64,000 nt of DNA. Source: Planctomycetota bacterium. GTDB lineage: Bacteria > Planctomycetota > Planctomycetia > Pirellulales > Pirellulaceae. Numbering within the stretch: position 1 is the first letter of the stretch; every line of letters starts with the position of its first letter. Both the position numbers and the translations under genes were made by a program. The notes beneath the pieces are model-generated. The model did no database searches. It was given only the letters and a program-made list of their open reading frames with translations, and was not told the origin of the DNA. Shown one piece after another: positions 8,464 to 16,643 of this stretch. The DNA is taken from contig JACNKX010000106.1 in NCBI GenBank assembly GCA_014381825.1, positions 1 to 64,000 of the forward strand. Reading direction: 5' to 3'.

Positions 8464-9873
8464 TCAAGCAAACAACGCTGTCAAGGGCTTGCCGTCGGCC
8501 AGTCGGTGTGGGCGTTCCGCGACATCGCGAATTACCGCTCGCGGGTCGATTCCAAATCGCCAGAAGATGGTTGCGGCGAGATCCGCGGGTGTCACTGGAT
8601 CGACCGCGGGATAAGCGCCCATGTGATCACTCGCACCGAACACGGCACCTCCGGAAACTCCGCCGCCCGCCAAGGCAATGCTATAACAATCTGGCCAATG
8701 ATCGCGGCCAGCATTGCCGTTGATTTTCGGCGTCCGACCAAACTCGCCCATCGCGACGACTAAGGTCGACTCCAGCAAGCCTCGCGAAGCCAAGTCTTCC
8801 ACTAAGGCGGCGAATGCTTGATCCGCTGGCGGGAGCAATCGGTCCTTGTGCTCGCTAAAATTGTTTGCATGCGAGTCCCAGTTCTGACCTTGCTGCCGGA
8901 AATCGTAAACGTTTACGAACGGCACTCCGGCCTCGACCAATCGTCGGGCAAGCAACAAGTTCTGCCCTCGCAGTTGCCGCCCGTGGATGTCCGTCACGCC
9001 TTCGGGGACGGGACCGGGATACAAACCATAGCGTTCCCGAATGTGTTGCGGCTCGTCGTCGATTCGCAATGCCCGGGCAACTGCTTCGGACTGCATCAGT
9101 TCGATTGCCTTGCCATACAACGCTTTTAGTTCGCGAGACGCGGGTATCGTGTCCAAGGTCGGATCGGTCGCGAGTCGCTCAGCTAACGCTCGCCGTTCGG
9201 TGAGTCGTTCGATCGACAAGTCAGCGGGCCGCGCGAACATCTCGGCACTGTAGCTGACTTTGCTCGGATCGCCACCAATCCGAAATGGATCGAATGCGGC
9301 ACCGAGAAACCCGCCGCCTTGGCATGGCACATCAACGACGTTGTGAAAGACCCAAGGAAGGGCTGCATGTGGTACGTCGATGGTTTCATGTTGGCGCATG
9401 TAGCTTAGTGTCGCGCCATGACACGGATAGAATTGCGGAATCGTAGCGAACTCCTCGCGATCGCCTTGGGGAGATTGGCGCCCCGTCAGTGCTTCCGTCG
9501 ACGCCGAGTCGTGCAGACGATTGGTGTGATGCATGCTCCGGACAAGAGCCACATGATGCATGACTTTCGCCGTATGCGGCATGTGTTCGCAAATTGAGAC
9601 ACCTGGCACGCTAGTCGCGATCGGCTTGAACTCACCTCGCACTTCGCTTGGGGCGTTTGGCTTTACATCAAACGTATCGAGGTGGCTGGGGCCGCCATAG
9701 TAGAAGACAACGATGCAGGCTCGGATCTTGGGCAGGCTGCTCGACCGTATCGTCGTCGGAGCCGCTTGTGCGCGAAGCAAGCCACCCAAGTTCAATCCAA
9801 GCGTACTCAATCCGCCGAGTTGTAGCAGTTGGCGGCGGCCAAGAGTTGAGTGAACGGTGGACAGGCCAGGCAA
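8464..9873 (-). CDS. DUF1501 protein with Tat signal
   Basis: A 469-residue protein of the planctomycete-typical DUF1501 family. The start is TTG 9873, with GGAG 8 bases upstream. The N-terminus has a twin-arginine signal (GRRQLLQLGGLSTLGL), indicating export in folded form. The motif CIVVFYYGGPSHLDTFDVKP and a late EFGRTPKINGNAGRDHWP segment are family hallmarks, and the fold belongs to the alkaline-phosphatase/sulfatase-like superfamily. In many planctomycetes these genes sit next to a DUF1549/DUF1553 (PSD1) cytochrome-like partner; no such partner is adjacent here. Substrate and reaction are unknown. Confidence 0.9.
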   Translation of the reverse strand: MPGLSTVHSTLGRRQLLQLGGLSTLGLNLGGLLRAQAAPTTIRSSSLPKIRACIVVFYYGGPSHLDTFDVKPNAPSEVRGEFKPIATSVPGVSICEHMPHTAKVMHHVALVRSMHHTNRLHDSASTEALTGRQSPQGDREEFATIPQFYPCHGATLSYMRQHETIDVPHAALPWVFHNVVDVPCQGGGFLGAAFDPFRIGGDPSKVSYSAEMFARPADLSIERLTERRALAERLATDPTLDTIPASRELKALYGKAIELMQSEAVARALRIDDEPQHIRERYGLYPGPVPEGVTDIHGRQLRGQNLLLARRLVEAGVPFVNVYDFRQQGQNWDSHANNFSEHKDRLLPPADQAFAALVEDLASRGLLESTLVVAMGEFGRTPKINGNAGRDHWPDCYSIALAGGGVSGGAVFGASDHMGAYPAVDPVTPADLAATIFWRFGIDPRAVIRDVAERPHRLADGKPLTALFA

Positions 9874-10078
9874 AGGAAATTCTCCGTGAGCGAAGCAACA
9901 CCAACCATCTTAACAAAGCCAGCACGAAAGAGCATCTGTCAGGCGGACAACTAGTCGTGCATATCGGCTACTCTCTTAGAGTGGCAAGTGAGTGGGAAAT
10001 CTTGGCGGGGATGTGTTTCGCGTCGCCACGGAGTGTTAGATTGGCACGTACGACACAGAGTTCGAGTCCCCCACCTAG

Positions 10079-10726
10079 ATGGCGAACGCAACACACATGG
10101 CAGTTCAATGCGCGAAATGCGGTGAAGAGTTGATGGGTGCCGTAAACCGGTGTTGGCGGTGTGGTCAAGAATTCGAAGCACTTAGTTCAACCGGGGATCT
10201 CCCGCCGATCCGTCGTAGCCCTCAAAATACTGCGCCGACCGCAGTTTTGATTGCCGAGCTTTCGGATGCCATACCCGAGTTGCCGAATCCCCCAAATACA
10301 GCCCGATCCGCCAGCACGGAGACGTCGGCCAAATCAGTGCGACGAGGTTCGCCTTTTGGGGATCGAGGCACGGCAGTCTTGGAGCAACTTGCCTCCGATG
10401 TCGAGAATGACTCGCATGCCGTTAGTCTTCAGCGAGATCAATTGCAACAGAACGGGGGAGCGGCGGCGAGCGCGATACTCACACTGCCAATTGGGTTAAT
10501 CAGCTTTGCGGCGGCGTTTCTTTTTCCACTCGCCGGAATCTTGCTGTCGCTGCTCGGACTGGGTTTCGGCGTATGGGGAATCAATTCGCGACGCCGAGGT
10601 TTGGCGGTTGCTGGCCTACTGCTTTGTTGCGCTAGTTTGGCGATTGCGGCGTTCTATGGGATTGTCGACATCTATGTGCACTTCTACGGGGTCGCACCTT
10701 GGGAATCCGAGAGCTCGTTGCGATAG
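10079..10726 (+). CDS. Zinc-ribbon membrane protein, unknown function
   Basis: A 215-residue protein. Near the N-terminus two CxxC knuckles (CAKCGEE and CWRCGQE) form a zinc ribbon. A polar linker of about 100 residues follows, rich in P, S and A. The C-terminal 80 residues contain two or three hydrophobic segments (LPIGLISFAAAFLFPLAGIL, LAVAGLLLCCASLAIAAFY) separated by a short basic loop, similar to DUF4190-type membrane domains. A second ATG at 10097 (MAVQCAKC) could be the actual start. It stands alone between a divergent DUF1501 gene and the YTV-type protein, and I cannot assign a function. The 205-base gap before it shows no further gene. Confidence 0.7.
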   Translation: MANATHMAVQCAKCGEELMGAVNRCWRCGQEFEALSSTGDLPPIRRSPQNTAPTAVLIAELSDAIPELPNPPNTARSASTETSAKSVRRGSPFGDRGTAVLEQLASDVENDSHAVSLQRDQLQQNGGAAASAILTLPIGLISFAAAFLFPLAGILLSLLGLGFGVWGINSRRRGLAVAGLLLCCASLAIAAFYGIVDIYVHFYGVAPWESESSLR

Positions 10727-10817
10727 ATTCCAGGGCTAGATTCTTACCTCGTCTCGACTAATTGCCCGTCGTACCGTGGGGCCCCACAGTGTTTCGTATT
10801 TTACCCAGGCGTCATAT

Positions 10818-10845
10818 TTCAACTTTCACGCAGTCTTCTTATATT
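10818..10845 (+). promoter_or_regulatory. Possible promoter for the YTV-type protein gene
   Basis: The 225-base gap before the YTV gene is unusually AT-rich around 10810-10890. A weak -35-like TTCAAC (10818-10823) and a good -10-like TATATT (10840-10845) are separated by 16 bases; an overlapping TATTAT offers an alternative at 18-base spacing. This would leave a leader of about 100 bases ending in a strong AAGGAG ribosome binding site (10939-10944). The -35 box matches consensus poorly. Confidence 0.3.
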
Positions 10846-10951
10846 ATCTATTATTCGCATTTAGGCGTGTTCTATCTATTTTCTCGTTGCTTGAGCAGCC
10901 CCGTTGGCCTGCTCGCCGCCGAGTCCGTGACAACGAACAAGGAGTGAAGTT

Positions 10952-11974
10952 ATGAAGTTATCGATCGTTCCAGCGAGGGCTGGCCTCGCTTCGATCCTGG
11001 CGGCCATGTTGGTATTTGCCGTCGTGGATCGTGCCGATGCTGGCTGTGGCTGCGCCGCCTGTGTGAGTAGCTGCCAGACCTACGAAACCGTCGAGAAAAC
11101 AATCTACGTTCCACAGATGGTGCCAGAAACTCGAGTGGTTAATCAAACCATTTGCAAGCCAGAAGTTCGAGAGCGAGTCGTCACCGCGTGTCGGCAAGTG
11201 CCAGAAACACGACAAGTCACCGAGAATTATACGGCGATGGTTCCGCAGCAGCAGACGCGCACGCAGCATTATGTCGTATGCAAGCCGGTCTGGAGCGAGG
11301 TCGATCAGAGTTACACGGTCTCGATTCCGCAGACGGAGACGCGCACGGGAATCCGCAACGTCTGCCGACCAATCCAAGTCCAAGAGACTCGGAAGATCTC
11401 ACGCAATGTCTGCGGTTGGGAAGACGTTGCCTGTGATGGTAGCTGTGGCGGTCACGAAACAGTTGTTCAAAAGGGTGACATCGACACGACCCAAAAAGGA
11501 GCAGCTCAAAAAGGCGGCGCGACGGTCGTTCAGAACGGTGATGGATGTGGAGGCACTCATCGTGTTTGGCGAAACCAGTGTGTGACCGAAGAGGTACCTG
11601 TTACCGTCTGGAAAAACGAAGTGCATCAGGAAGAGTACACGTATAACGTGACCACTTGTCATCCTGAGACGCGAACGCGAAGGGTTCGAGTTCGCAGCTA
11701 CGTCAACGAAAAACAGAGTCGTGAAGTTACTTACACTGTTTGTGTTCCCGAACAGCGGACTCGCATCCGCAACGTCACGACTTACAAGACGATCTCCGAA
11801 CAGCGAACACAAAAATGTACTGTGATGGTACCGCATACGGTTCAGAAGGAAGTTACCGTCATGGTTTGCCATATGGTTCCGAAAACTGTGACTTGCAAGG
11901 TCCCGGTTATCGCACCCACTTATGTTTGCGGTGGGCACCATCGCGGTTGCCACTGCCGTCGTTGCTGTTACTAA
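10952..11974 (+). CDS. YTV-type cysteine-rich planctomycete cell-wall protein
   Basis: A 340-residue secreted protein with a signal peptide ending near DRADA and about 23 cysteines in the mature part, including the terminal cluster GCHCRRCCY. The body is built of imperfect repeats of the pattern Y-T-V followed by P-E-T-R-T: SYTVSIPQTETRTGIRN, EYTYNVTTCHPETRTRR and TYTVCVPEQRTRIRN. Planctomycete-specific YTV domains were described in cell-wall proteins of Rhodopirellula baltica, where disulfide-linked proteins are thought to build the envelope; the cysteine pattern here fits that role. A glycine-rich spacer with repeated QKG units interrupts the repeats around residues 172-200. A strong AAGGAG lies 7 bases before the ATG, and a good intrinsic terminator follows 24 bases after the stop. 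It is therefore probably a well-expressed monocistronic gene. Confidence 0.8.
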   Translation: MKLSIVPARAGLASILAAMLVFAVVDRADAGCGCAACVSSCQTYETVEKTIYVPQMVPETRVVNQTICKPEVRERVVTACRQVPETRQVTENYTAMVPQQQTRTQHYVVCKPVWSEVDQSYTVSIPQTETRTGIRNVCRPIQVQETRKISRNVCGWEDVACDGSCGGHETVVQKGDIDTTQKGAAQKGGATVVQNGDGCGGTHRVWRNQCVTEEVPVTVWKNEVHQEEYTYNVTTCHPETRTRRVRVRSYVNEKQSREVTYTVCVPEQRTRIRNVTTYKTISEQRTQKCTVMVPHTVQKEVTVMVCHMVPKTVTCKVPVIAPTYVCGGHHRGCHCRRCCY

Positions 11975-11998
11975 ACGACACCCACGATCAATAGGAAA

Positions 11999-12031
11999 GC
12001 CGGGTTACCGAAGGGTGACTCGGCTTTTTTT
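11999..12031 (+). terminator. Rho-independent terminator after the YTV gene
   Basis: An 11-base-pair stem (11999-12009 with 12014-12024, containing two G-T wobbles) closes a four-base GAAG loop and is followed directly by seven T residues (12025-12031). It begins 24 bases after the YTV stop codon and also lies just downstream of the convergent DUF167 gene. Confidence 0.9.
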
Positions 12032-12060
12032 GCGATTCGTTCGTGAGCAGCACAGGCCCT

Positions 12061-12357
12061 CTATCTGAGTATCGTATCGATCGCAGCGCGCAGTTGCTCG
12101 ACACTTACTTCTCGTACAAGGAATCGTTTTTGCGGCAAAGTTTCGCCGGATAGCAATTCAAGTTGCGATTTTCGCAAGCCGAGCTGTTTGCTTAGGAGTG
12201 AGACAACCGCTTTGTTGGCCTTTCCCCTTTCGGCGACTTGAGTCACGGCAACCTTGACTGCGCCGTCCTGCTCGCCTCGAATCTCTGACTTCCGACTCCC
12301 CGGTTGGGCCCGCACTAGCAGCACGACGCCGTGCGTGTGAGACTCGATCACGATCAC
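12061..12357 (-). CDS. DUF167 (YggU-like) small protein
   Basis: A 98-residue protein of the DUF167/YggU family, with characteristic segments VRAQPGSRKSEIRGEQDG, VTQVAERGKANKAVVSLLSK and the final GETLPQKRFLVREV. Function is not established for the family. I chose GTG 12357 because it overlaps the stop of the upstream yggS-like gene by 4 bases (GTGA), which suggests translational coupling; a TTG at 12366 would extend it by three residues. Linkage of YggS-type PLP proteins with YggT and YggU/DUF167 proteins is widespread in bacteria, which supports the assignment. Confidence 0.85.
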   Translation of the reverse strand: MIVIESHTHGVVLLVRAQPGSRKSEIRGEQDGAVKVAVTQVAERGKANKAVVSLLSKQLGLRKSQLELLSGETLPQKRFLVREVSVEQLRAAIDTILR

Positions 12358-13061
12358 GCTTCGCAACCTTCGAATAATGCCGAGCCGACTCGCACGATGG
12401 TCGCTCCCTCTTCGATCGCTCCCTCGAAGTCGCGGCTCATTCCCATCGACAACTCCGTCAGCTCGACACCCGAGGGAACTAGGTCGATGAGTTCGTCTCG
12501 CAACAATCGAAGCCGCTCAAAATTGCGGCGAGCTTCATTGGTATTCCCCGCCAAGCTGGCCATCCCCATCAAGCCGCGAACATGTGTGCGCTTCAAGGCA
12601 GCCAGTGACTCGACGACCGAAGGCATTTCATCCGGCTGAAAGCCGTGCTTCGCGGCATCACCCGATATATTGACTTCGAGCAACACATTCATATCGCCAG
12701 AAACTTCAGTCGCCACGCGATCAAGTTCCTGGAGTAATCGGAGGCTGTCGCAGGCGTGCAATAGTGATACATGTGGCAGGGTCCGACGAACTTTGTTCCG
12801 TTGCAAATGTCCAATTAAATGCCAGCGTACCGACGAACCGGCGAGCGCCTCCGCTTTACGCCATAGTTCCTGAGGGCGACTCTCACCTAGATCACTACAG
12901 CCAGCGTCGAGCAGTGTCTGAGCTGCGTCAATATCGACATACTTGGAAACCGCCACCAACGTCACGTCCGAAGCATGACGCCCTGAACGTGCTGCTGCTG
13001 CAGCAATATATTGGCGGACGCGAGCGAGGTTTTCGGCAATGCGCGAAGGTACGTCAGCCAT
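12354..13061 (-). CDS. yggS: PLP homeostasis protein (YggS/PLPBP family)
   Basis: A 235-residue protein that binds pyridoxal 5'-phosphate without known catalysis and buffers the cellular B6 vitamer and amino/keto acid pools. The N-terminal strand VTLVAVSKYVD contains the Schiff-base lysine (Lys40). Further family motifs are LGESRPQELWRKAE, RWHLIGHLQRNKVR (usually WHFIGxLQxNK), LEVNISGDAAKHGF, MGMASLAGN and the phosphate-binding LSMGMSRDFEGAI. The ATG at 13061 gives the usual family length; the longer frame upstream lacks similarity. It is coupled to the DUF167 gene by a 4-base overlap. Confidence 0.95.
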   Translation of the reverse strand: MADVPSRIAENLARVRQYIAAAAARSGRHASDVTLVAVSKYVDIDAAQTLLDAGCSDLGESRPQELWRKAEALAGSSVRWHLIGHLQRNKVRRTLPHVSLLHACDSLRLLQELDRVATEVSGDMNVLLEVNISGDAAKHGFQPDEMPSVVESLAALKRTHVRGLMGMASLAGNTNEARRNFERLRLLRDELIDLVPSGVELTELSMGMSRDFEGAIEEGATIVRVGSALFEGCEA

Positions 13062-13141
13062 CGTTTTGAAACTCAGCCACTCAACAGTTAGGAAAGGATC
13101 GGAGATCAAACCAAGATTCCAACCTCATTTCGGTCGTGCGC

Positions 13142-14881
13142 CTACTCGATCTCGATGAGCTGTTTGATCTCGCCCTTGGCAAGTAACCGGCCCAATACAA
13201 ACTCGCCACTAAAATGCTGCCCGAGAACACTTCGGCTCGCGGTCGAGTCCAAGGAGCGGTAAATAACCCACTGGCGTTTTCCGGATTGAACGCGATAGCC
13301 AACCGCGACGTCTGCTGGAAGAATCGCGAGTTCCCGGGCGACCGTCAGCCTGCGCCAGGTCAGCTGCTTAGAGAATCGCTTCGGCTTTAAGTCGATTAAC
13401 ATCGGTGCGAACATGCGTTGACCGCGAGCGGACTGCCGAAGCCGCAATCCATCCGGCGTTTGTTCGAGCGATCCCTCGTCGCGATCGGCTCGCCATTCGG
13501 GAAGTTGAAGTGGTAACACGGCTCCAATCGGCTTGCTACGGCGAAGCAGGCCTTCACGTGTATCACCTGCTGGTGTAAAAGTGATCCCACTTCGCAGCGG
13601 GAGCGTAAATTGATATTCGATGTCAGCAGTCTCGCCGCCCAGAATTGCATCGGCGACCATTATGAATCGATCGTCGTGAGTCAGCATCACCTGACGCTGC
13701 ACTTTCCAACCGTTCTCGAAGCGGCCTTCGATCTCGAAGTAGCCCAAATCCTTATCGGAGTACCAACAAACCTCCTCCCAATCCTGCTCCATTTCTAACA
13801 ACTCGCCGTCAATTCGCAGTTCCGGAGTACAGTTCCCCGAGAAAACGGTCTCGCTGCCGCAGTTCAGCTCCAACTTTACTTGGCGATTCGCGTACTGCAC
13901 AACAAGTTGATCACCGGATCGATTCCAACCCCGACGTAGCACAGCCACTTCAGCCCACTCCGAGTTCGCGGAGGGCCGAGGCAGTCCGACGCGCGGTTCG
14001 CGCGGAGTTTTTCTTCCTGGCAAAATGCAGTCGGCAATTTCGTCGTCATCGGCATCGCCGGCGATCGTCAAGGCAGCGTTAAACAGCTCAGATGACCAGT
14101 CGTTATCGTCTTCGCTCGATAAAACTTGCGTCCCATCGTTGCGACACAGCCGCATCATCTGACGGATCAGCCATTCATACTGCGTCTTCGCGTCCTTGGT
14201 GAAGCAAGATCGCTTCATCGTGCTGCCGATGGAATGGCATCGAGTCCAGCAGGCAAAAAGCCCGCGAGTGGCTTCGAAGTAGTTCGAGTGTGGCATCCCT
14301 TCGCCGTCGAGAAGTTCGGTCAACCCGAACGACAGTGTCTCAGATGCCGAATCCGCCAATTGCTTGCAGGCAGACAATTCCGGCAGCAGATATGCCAACG
14401 TAAGTGGCAATTCTCCGGCCAAAAGTTGCTGCGATAGCGGATCAACCGACAGGTCCGACTTCGTTGCATCAGACGCGATGCTGACCAATTGTTCGACAAG
14501 CTGCGACCAGGGCGCGGCAGGAAGGATGCTCGACAGCTTTGGCAGAGCGTGGCACCAGGCGAGCGATTCGAGACCAAAACACGCTGAGGCTCTCCGAACG
14601 CGAGCAGATTCGAGCCACTGCTCTAACTCTGCAGCAATCTCCCCGGTAGCGGCCGAGTTGCGGGATTTCAGACCTCCAATACGGTCGATCAACTCGGCGG
14701 TCTCAGAATTCTGAAAGCCTGACGAGAGCGCCCATTGCAACGGCTCCGCCTGCTTTACGGCAATAAGTTTCGTGAGCGGGACAGGCTTCTTGCGTTTGGC
14801 CAAGTATTTCGTCCAGTCCTCCCACCGATCTGGGCCGACCTTTCCCTTTTTGGCTCTCTTCGGCTGGTCCACAGTTGCCAT
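13142..14881 (-). CDS. Uncharacterised protein with possible heparinase-II/III-like C-terminal sandwich
   Basis: A 579-residue protein from the ATG at 14881 (MATVDQPKRAKKGK); frame extending upstream of this point is not protein-like. There is no signal peptide and the N-terminus is basic. The first 300 residues look alpha-helical with leucine-rich segments. Residues about 300-560 are beta-rich: WAEVAVLRRGWNRSGDQLVV, GYFEIEGRFENGWKVQRQV and LTHDDRFIMVADAIL. These recall the beta-sandwich of heparinase II/III and alginate-lyase-like proteins, where an antiparallel sheet follows an alpha-barrel. That likeness is only by eye and I see no catalytic Tyr/His set I trust. Cytosolic location by default. 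It could be a planctomycete-specific protein of unknown role. Confidence 0.65.
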   Translation of the reverse strand: MATVDQPKRAKKGKVGPDRWEDWTKYLAKRKKPVPLTKLIAVKQAEPLQWALSSGFQNSETAELIDRIGGLKSRNSAATGEIAAELEQWLESARVRRASACFGLESLAWCHALPKLSSILPAAPWSQLVEQLVSIASDATKSDLSVDPLSQQLLAGELPLTLAYLLPELSACKQLADSASETLSFGLTELLDGEGMPHSNYFEATRGLFACWTRCHSIGSTMKRSCFTKDAKTQYEWLIRQMMRLCRNDGTQVLSSEDDNDWSSELFNAALTIAGDADDDEIADCILPGRKTPREPRVGLPRPSANSEWAEVAVLRRGWNRSGDQLVVQYANRQVKLELNCGSETVFSGNCTPELRIDGELLEMEQDWEEVCWYSDKDLGYFEIEGRFENGWKVQRQVMLTHDDRFIMVADAILGGETADIEYQFTLPLRSGITFTPAGDTREGLLRRSKPIGAVLPLQLPEWRADRDEGSLEQTPDGLRLRQSARGQRMFAPMLIDLKPKRFSKQLTWRRLTVARELAILPADVAVGYRVQSGKRQWVIYRSLDSTASRSVLGQHFSGEFVLGRLLAKGEIKQLIEIE

Positions 14882-15092
14882 CGTCCCGACGCCTCCGTAA
14901 CGTATAATGAGAAACCTGGAATCTCTGCCGACTAACGAGACACCGCGAGTCGTCCCGGGCTGCGATTCAGAGTAAGTTGCGTATCTTAGCAAGCCGGAGT
15001 CGGCCTGCCTGCGCCCGAACAAATTGTTTTCAAGACGCCCTACGAGCATCAGTCCACTACTCCCTCTGCTGCCGCTGCAAGGAATCCCAACC

Positions 15093-15887
15093 GTGCCAAA
15101 CACACGAACTCAGATGCTGGCTCTCACTCTCCTCGCTGTCGCCGCGTCGGTCGGTGGTGCCGAGGACCCCGCTGAACCGACGAAGTCCGAAAGGAATCCC
15201 AATGAGCGATTGATTAAACTCGCCAAAGAACACGATGTTTGGGTCGATCCGCAACGCAAGCTTGTTGTTGTCGACGGCGAGATAGCGATGCGAGAGGGAG
15301 CCCTTGAGATGTTCGCCTGCACCAAGGGAACGAAGGAGCATGAATCGGTGATCGCCATCCGCAGCAATGCGCAACTGGTTCACGCTGGCTTATTGGCAGT
15401 TGGCGCGATTGCGGGACATCCAGTTCAATTCAACCCAGATTACGCACCAGCAACTGGGACGACGATCGACATCTTGGTGCTTTGGCAAGACGAAAAGGGA
15501 AAGCATAAGGTTCGCGCGCAAGAGTTGATACAGGATGCTGAGACCCAGAAAGAGATGAAGCATGACTGGGTGTTTGGCGGCAGCGGGTTTTGGACGGACC
15601 CGAAGACTGGCGAGAAATACTATCACGCGGATGGCGGCGATGTCATCTGTCTATCCAACTTCTCGACCGCCATGCTCGACTTGCCAATTGAGAGCAGCCA
15701 AGCCAACAACGCATTGCTGTATTCCGCATTCACCGAACGCATCCCGCCGCGTGGAACCAAGGTGCGACTAGTGTTAATCCCACGCCTCGAAAAGCAGTCC
15801 AAGAAAGTTCCAAAGCCAGACGCACCGGTGGAAGCGTCGTCAAGCAAAGAACTCCTCAAAGATGAAAAGGCTGGCGTAAAGGAGTAG
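15093..15887 (+). CDS. Exported YdjY-domain protein
   Basis: About 264 residues from the GTG at 15093, which has AAGGA nine bases upstream; the ATG at 15114 would also keep the signal peptide (LALTLLAVAASVGGA). The mature part contains VVVDGEIAMREGALEMFACTK, EHESVIAI and AQLVHAGLLAVGA, the pattern of the YdjY domain found repeatedly in planctomycete exported proteins. A central segment reads FGGSGFWTDPKTGEKYYHADG. The tail is charged and repetitive (lysine, proline, serine). The domain has no established function. The last 48 bases overlap the end of the convergent membrane-protein gene. Confidence 0.8.
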   Translation: MPNTRTQMLALTLLAVAASVGGAEDPAEPTKSERNPNERLIKLAKEHDVWVDPQRKLVVVDGEIAMREGALEMFACTKGTKEHESVIAIRSNAQLVHAGLLAVGAIAGHPVQFNPDYAPATGTTIDILVLWQDEKGKHKVRAQELIQDAETQKEMKHDWVFGGSGFWTDPKTGEKYYHADGGDVICLSNFSTAMLDLPIESSQANNALLYSAFTERIPPRGTKVRLVLIPRLEKQSKKVPKPDAPVEASSSKELLKDEKAGVKE

Positions 15888-16400
15888 TTGACTCGCACCT
15901 AGCAGCGTTCCAAGGGCACCAAGCCAATGCCCCCATTTAGTTGCTCGCCGGCCGCCTTCTTCCATGGCACCAGCAGCAATCGCTCTTGAGTCGCTTTGTC
16001 CCATAACCCAAGCCGGAACGCTGATGGCGATTCCAATCAATTGGCCCGGCAATCCGTACGCCAGCCCCTCAAGGAAATCACCAATCGCGACGATCGCGAT
16101 GACCGCTACCGCGATTGCGAGCAACTGAACGCAGCATCCAACCATTCCCAGCCACCACACAAGCGAACCGCGACTTGGCAGAAATGTCTCGTAGTCGTCT
16201 GGCCGGTAGGGTTGAACCGAACTCGACTCGATCGCACTTTTTTCTGCGGTCGCATAAAAGTTCTGCTCTGGCGACGATTCAGATTCCCCATCACTGTCGA
16301 CCGCACCTGAATCATCGCCAAACGGATTGGCACCTTCGCCATTTTCAAATGGGTTCTCGCGGTCAGCGTTGGGATTTCGCGGGAATTTGAATTTTGCCAT
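15840..16400 (-). CDS. Membrane protein with acidic N-terminal tail
   Basis: A 186-residue protein. Residues 1-90 are polar and acidic and contain two NPF tripeptides (RENPFENG and ANPFGDD). Residues about 95-185 carry three or four hydrophobic segments: LVWWLGMVGCCVQLLAIAV, LIGIAISVPAWVMG and LGTLLGASQLLLYASLFIF. This looks like a multi-pass inner-membrane protein with a long disordered cytoplasmic tail. I do not recognise the family. The gene ends inside the convergent YdjY gene (48-base overlap of the 3' ends), which is allowed but uncommon; the protein-like composition of both frames argues that both are real. Confidence 0.7.
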   Translation of the reverse strand: MAKFKFPRNPNADRENPFENGEGANPFGDDSGAVDSDGESESSPEQNFYATAEKSAIESSSVQPYRPDDYETFLPSRGSLVWWLGMVGCCVQLLAIAVAVIAIVAIGDFLEGLAYGLPGQLIGIAISVPAWVMGQSDSRAIAAGAMEEGGRRATKWGHWLGALGTLLGASQLLLYASLFIFEEFFA

Positions 16401-16643
16401 AGTAGGTATCAGAGCTTTCGTAAGCTGAGGCCGATCGCGATGTACCGACTTGGCTAAATGCTTTTTTAGCGTCGCAGTTGCAGGAGAATACCATACATTG
16501 TGAGAGAATCTCTGAAGTGAGACAAGCGATCAATTGTCGAGCCAAGCCCGCTTGATTGCTTGCTTGGAGCAAATTGATCAGTTACCGTGAACTTCAAGGC
16601 TCATTCATGCCTCATCTTTCTTCAATTTCTGCGAGCACCGCAA

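Noticed and set aside
10056-10079. tRNA T-loop-like motif TTCGAGTCCCCC
   Set aside because: The flanking bases do not form a T stem or acceptor stem and no anticodon arm can be drawn; probably chance.
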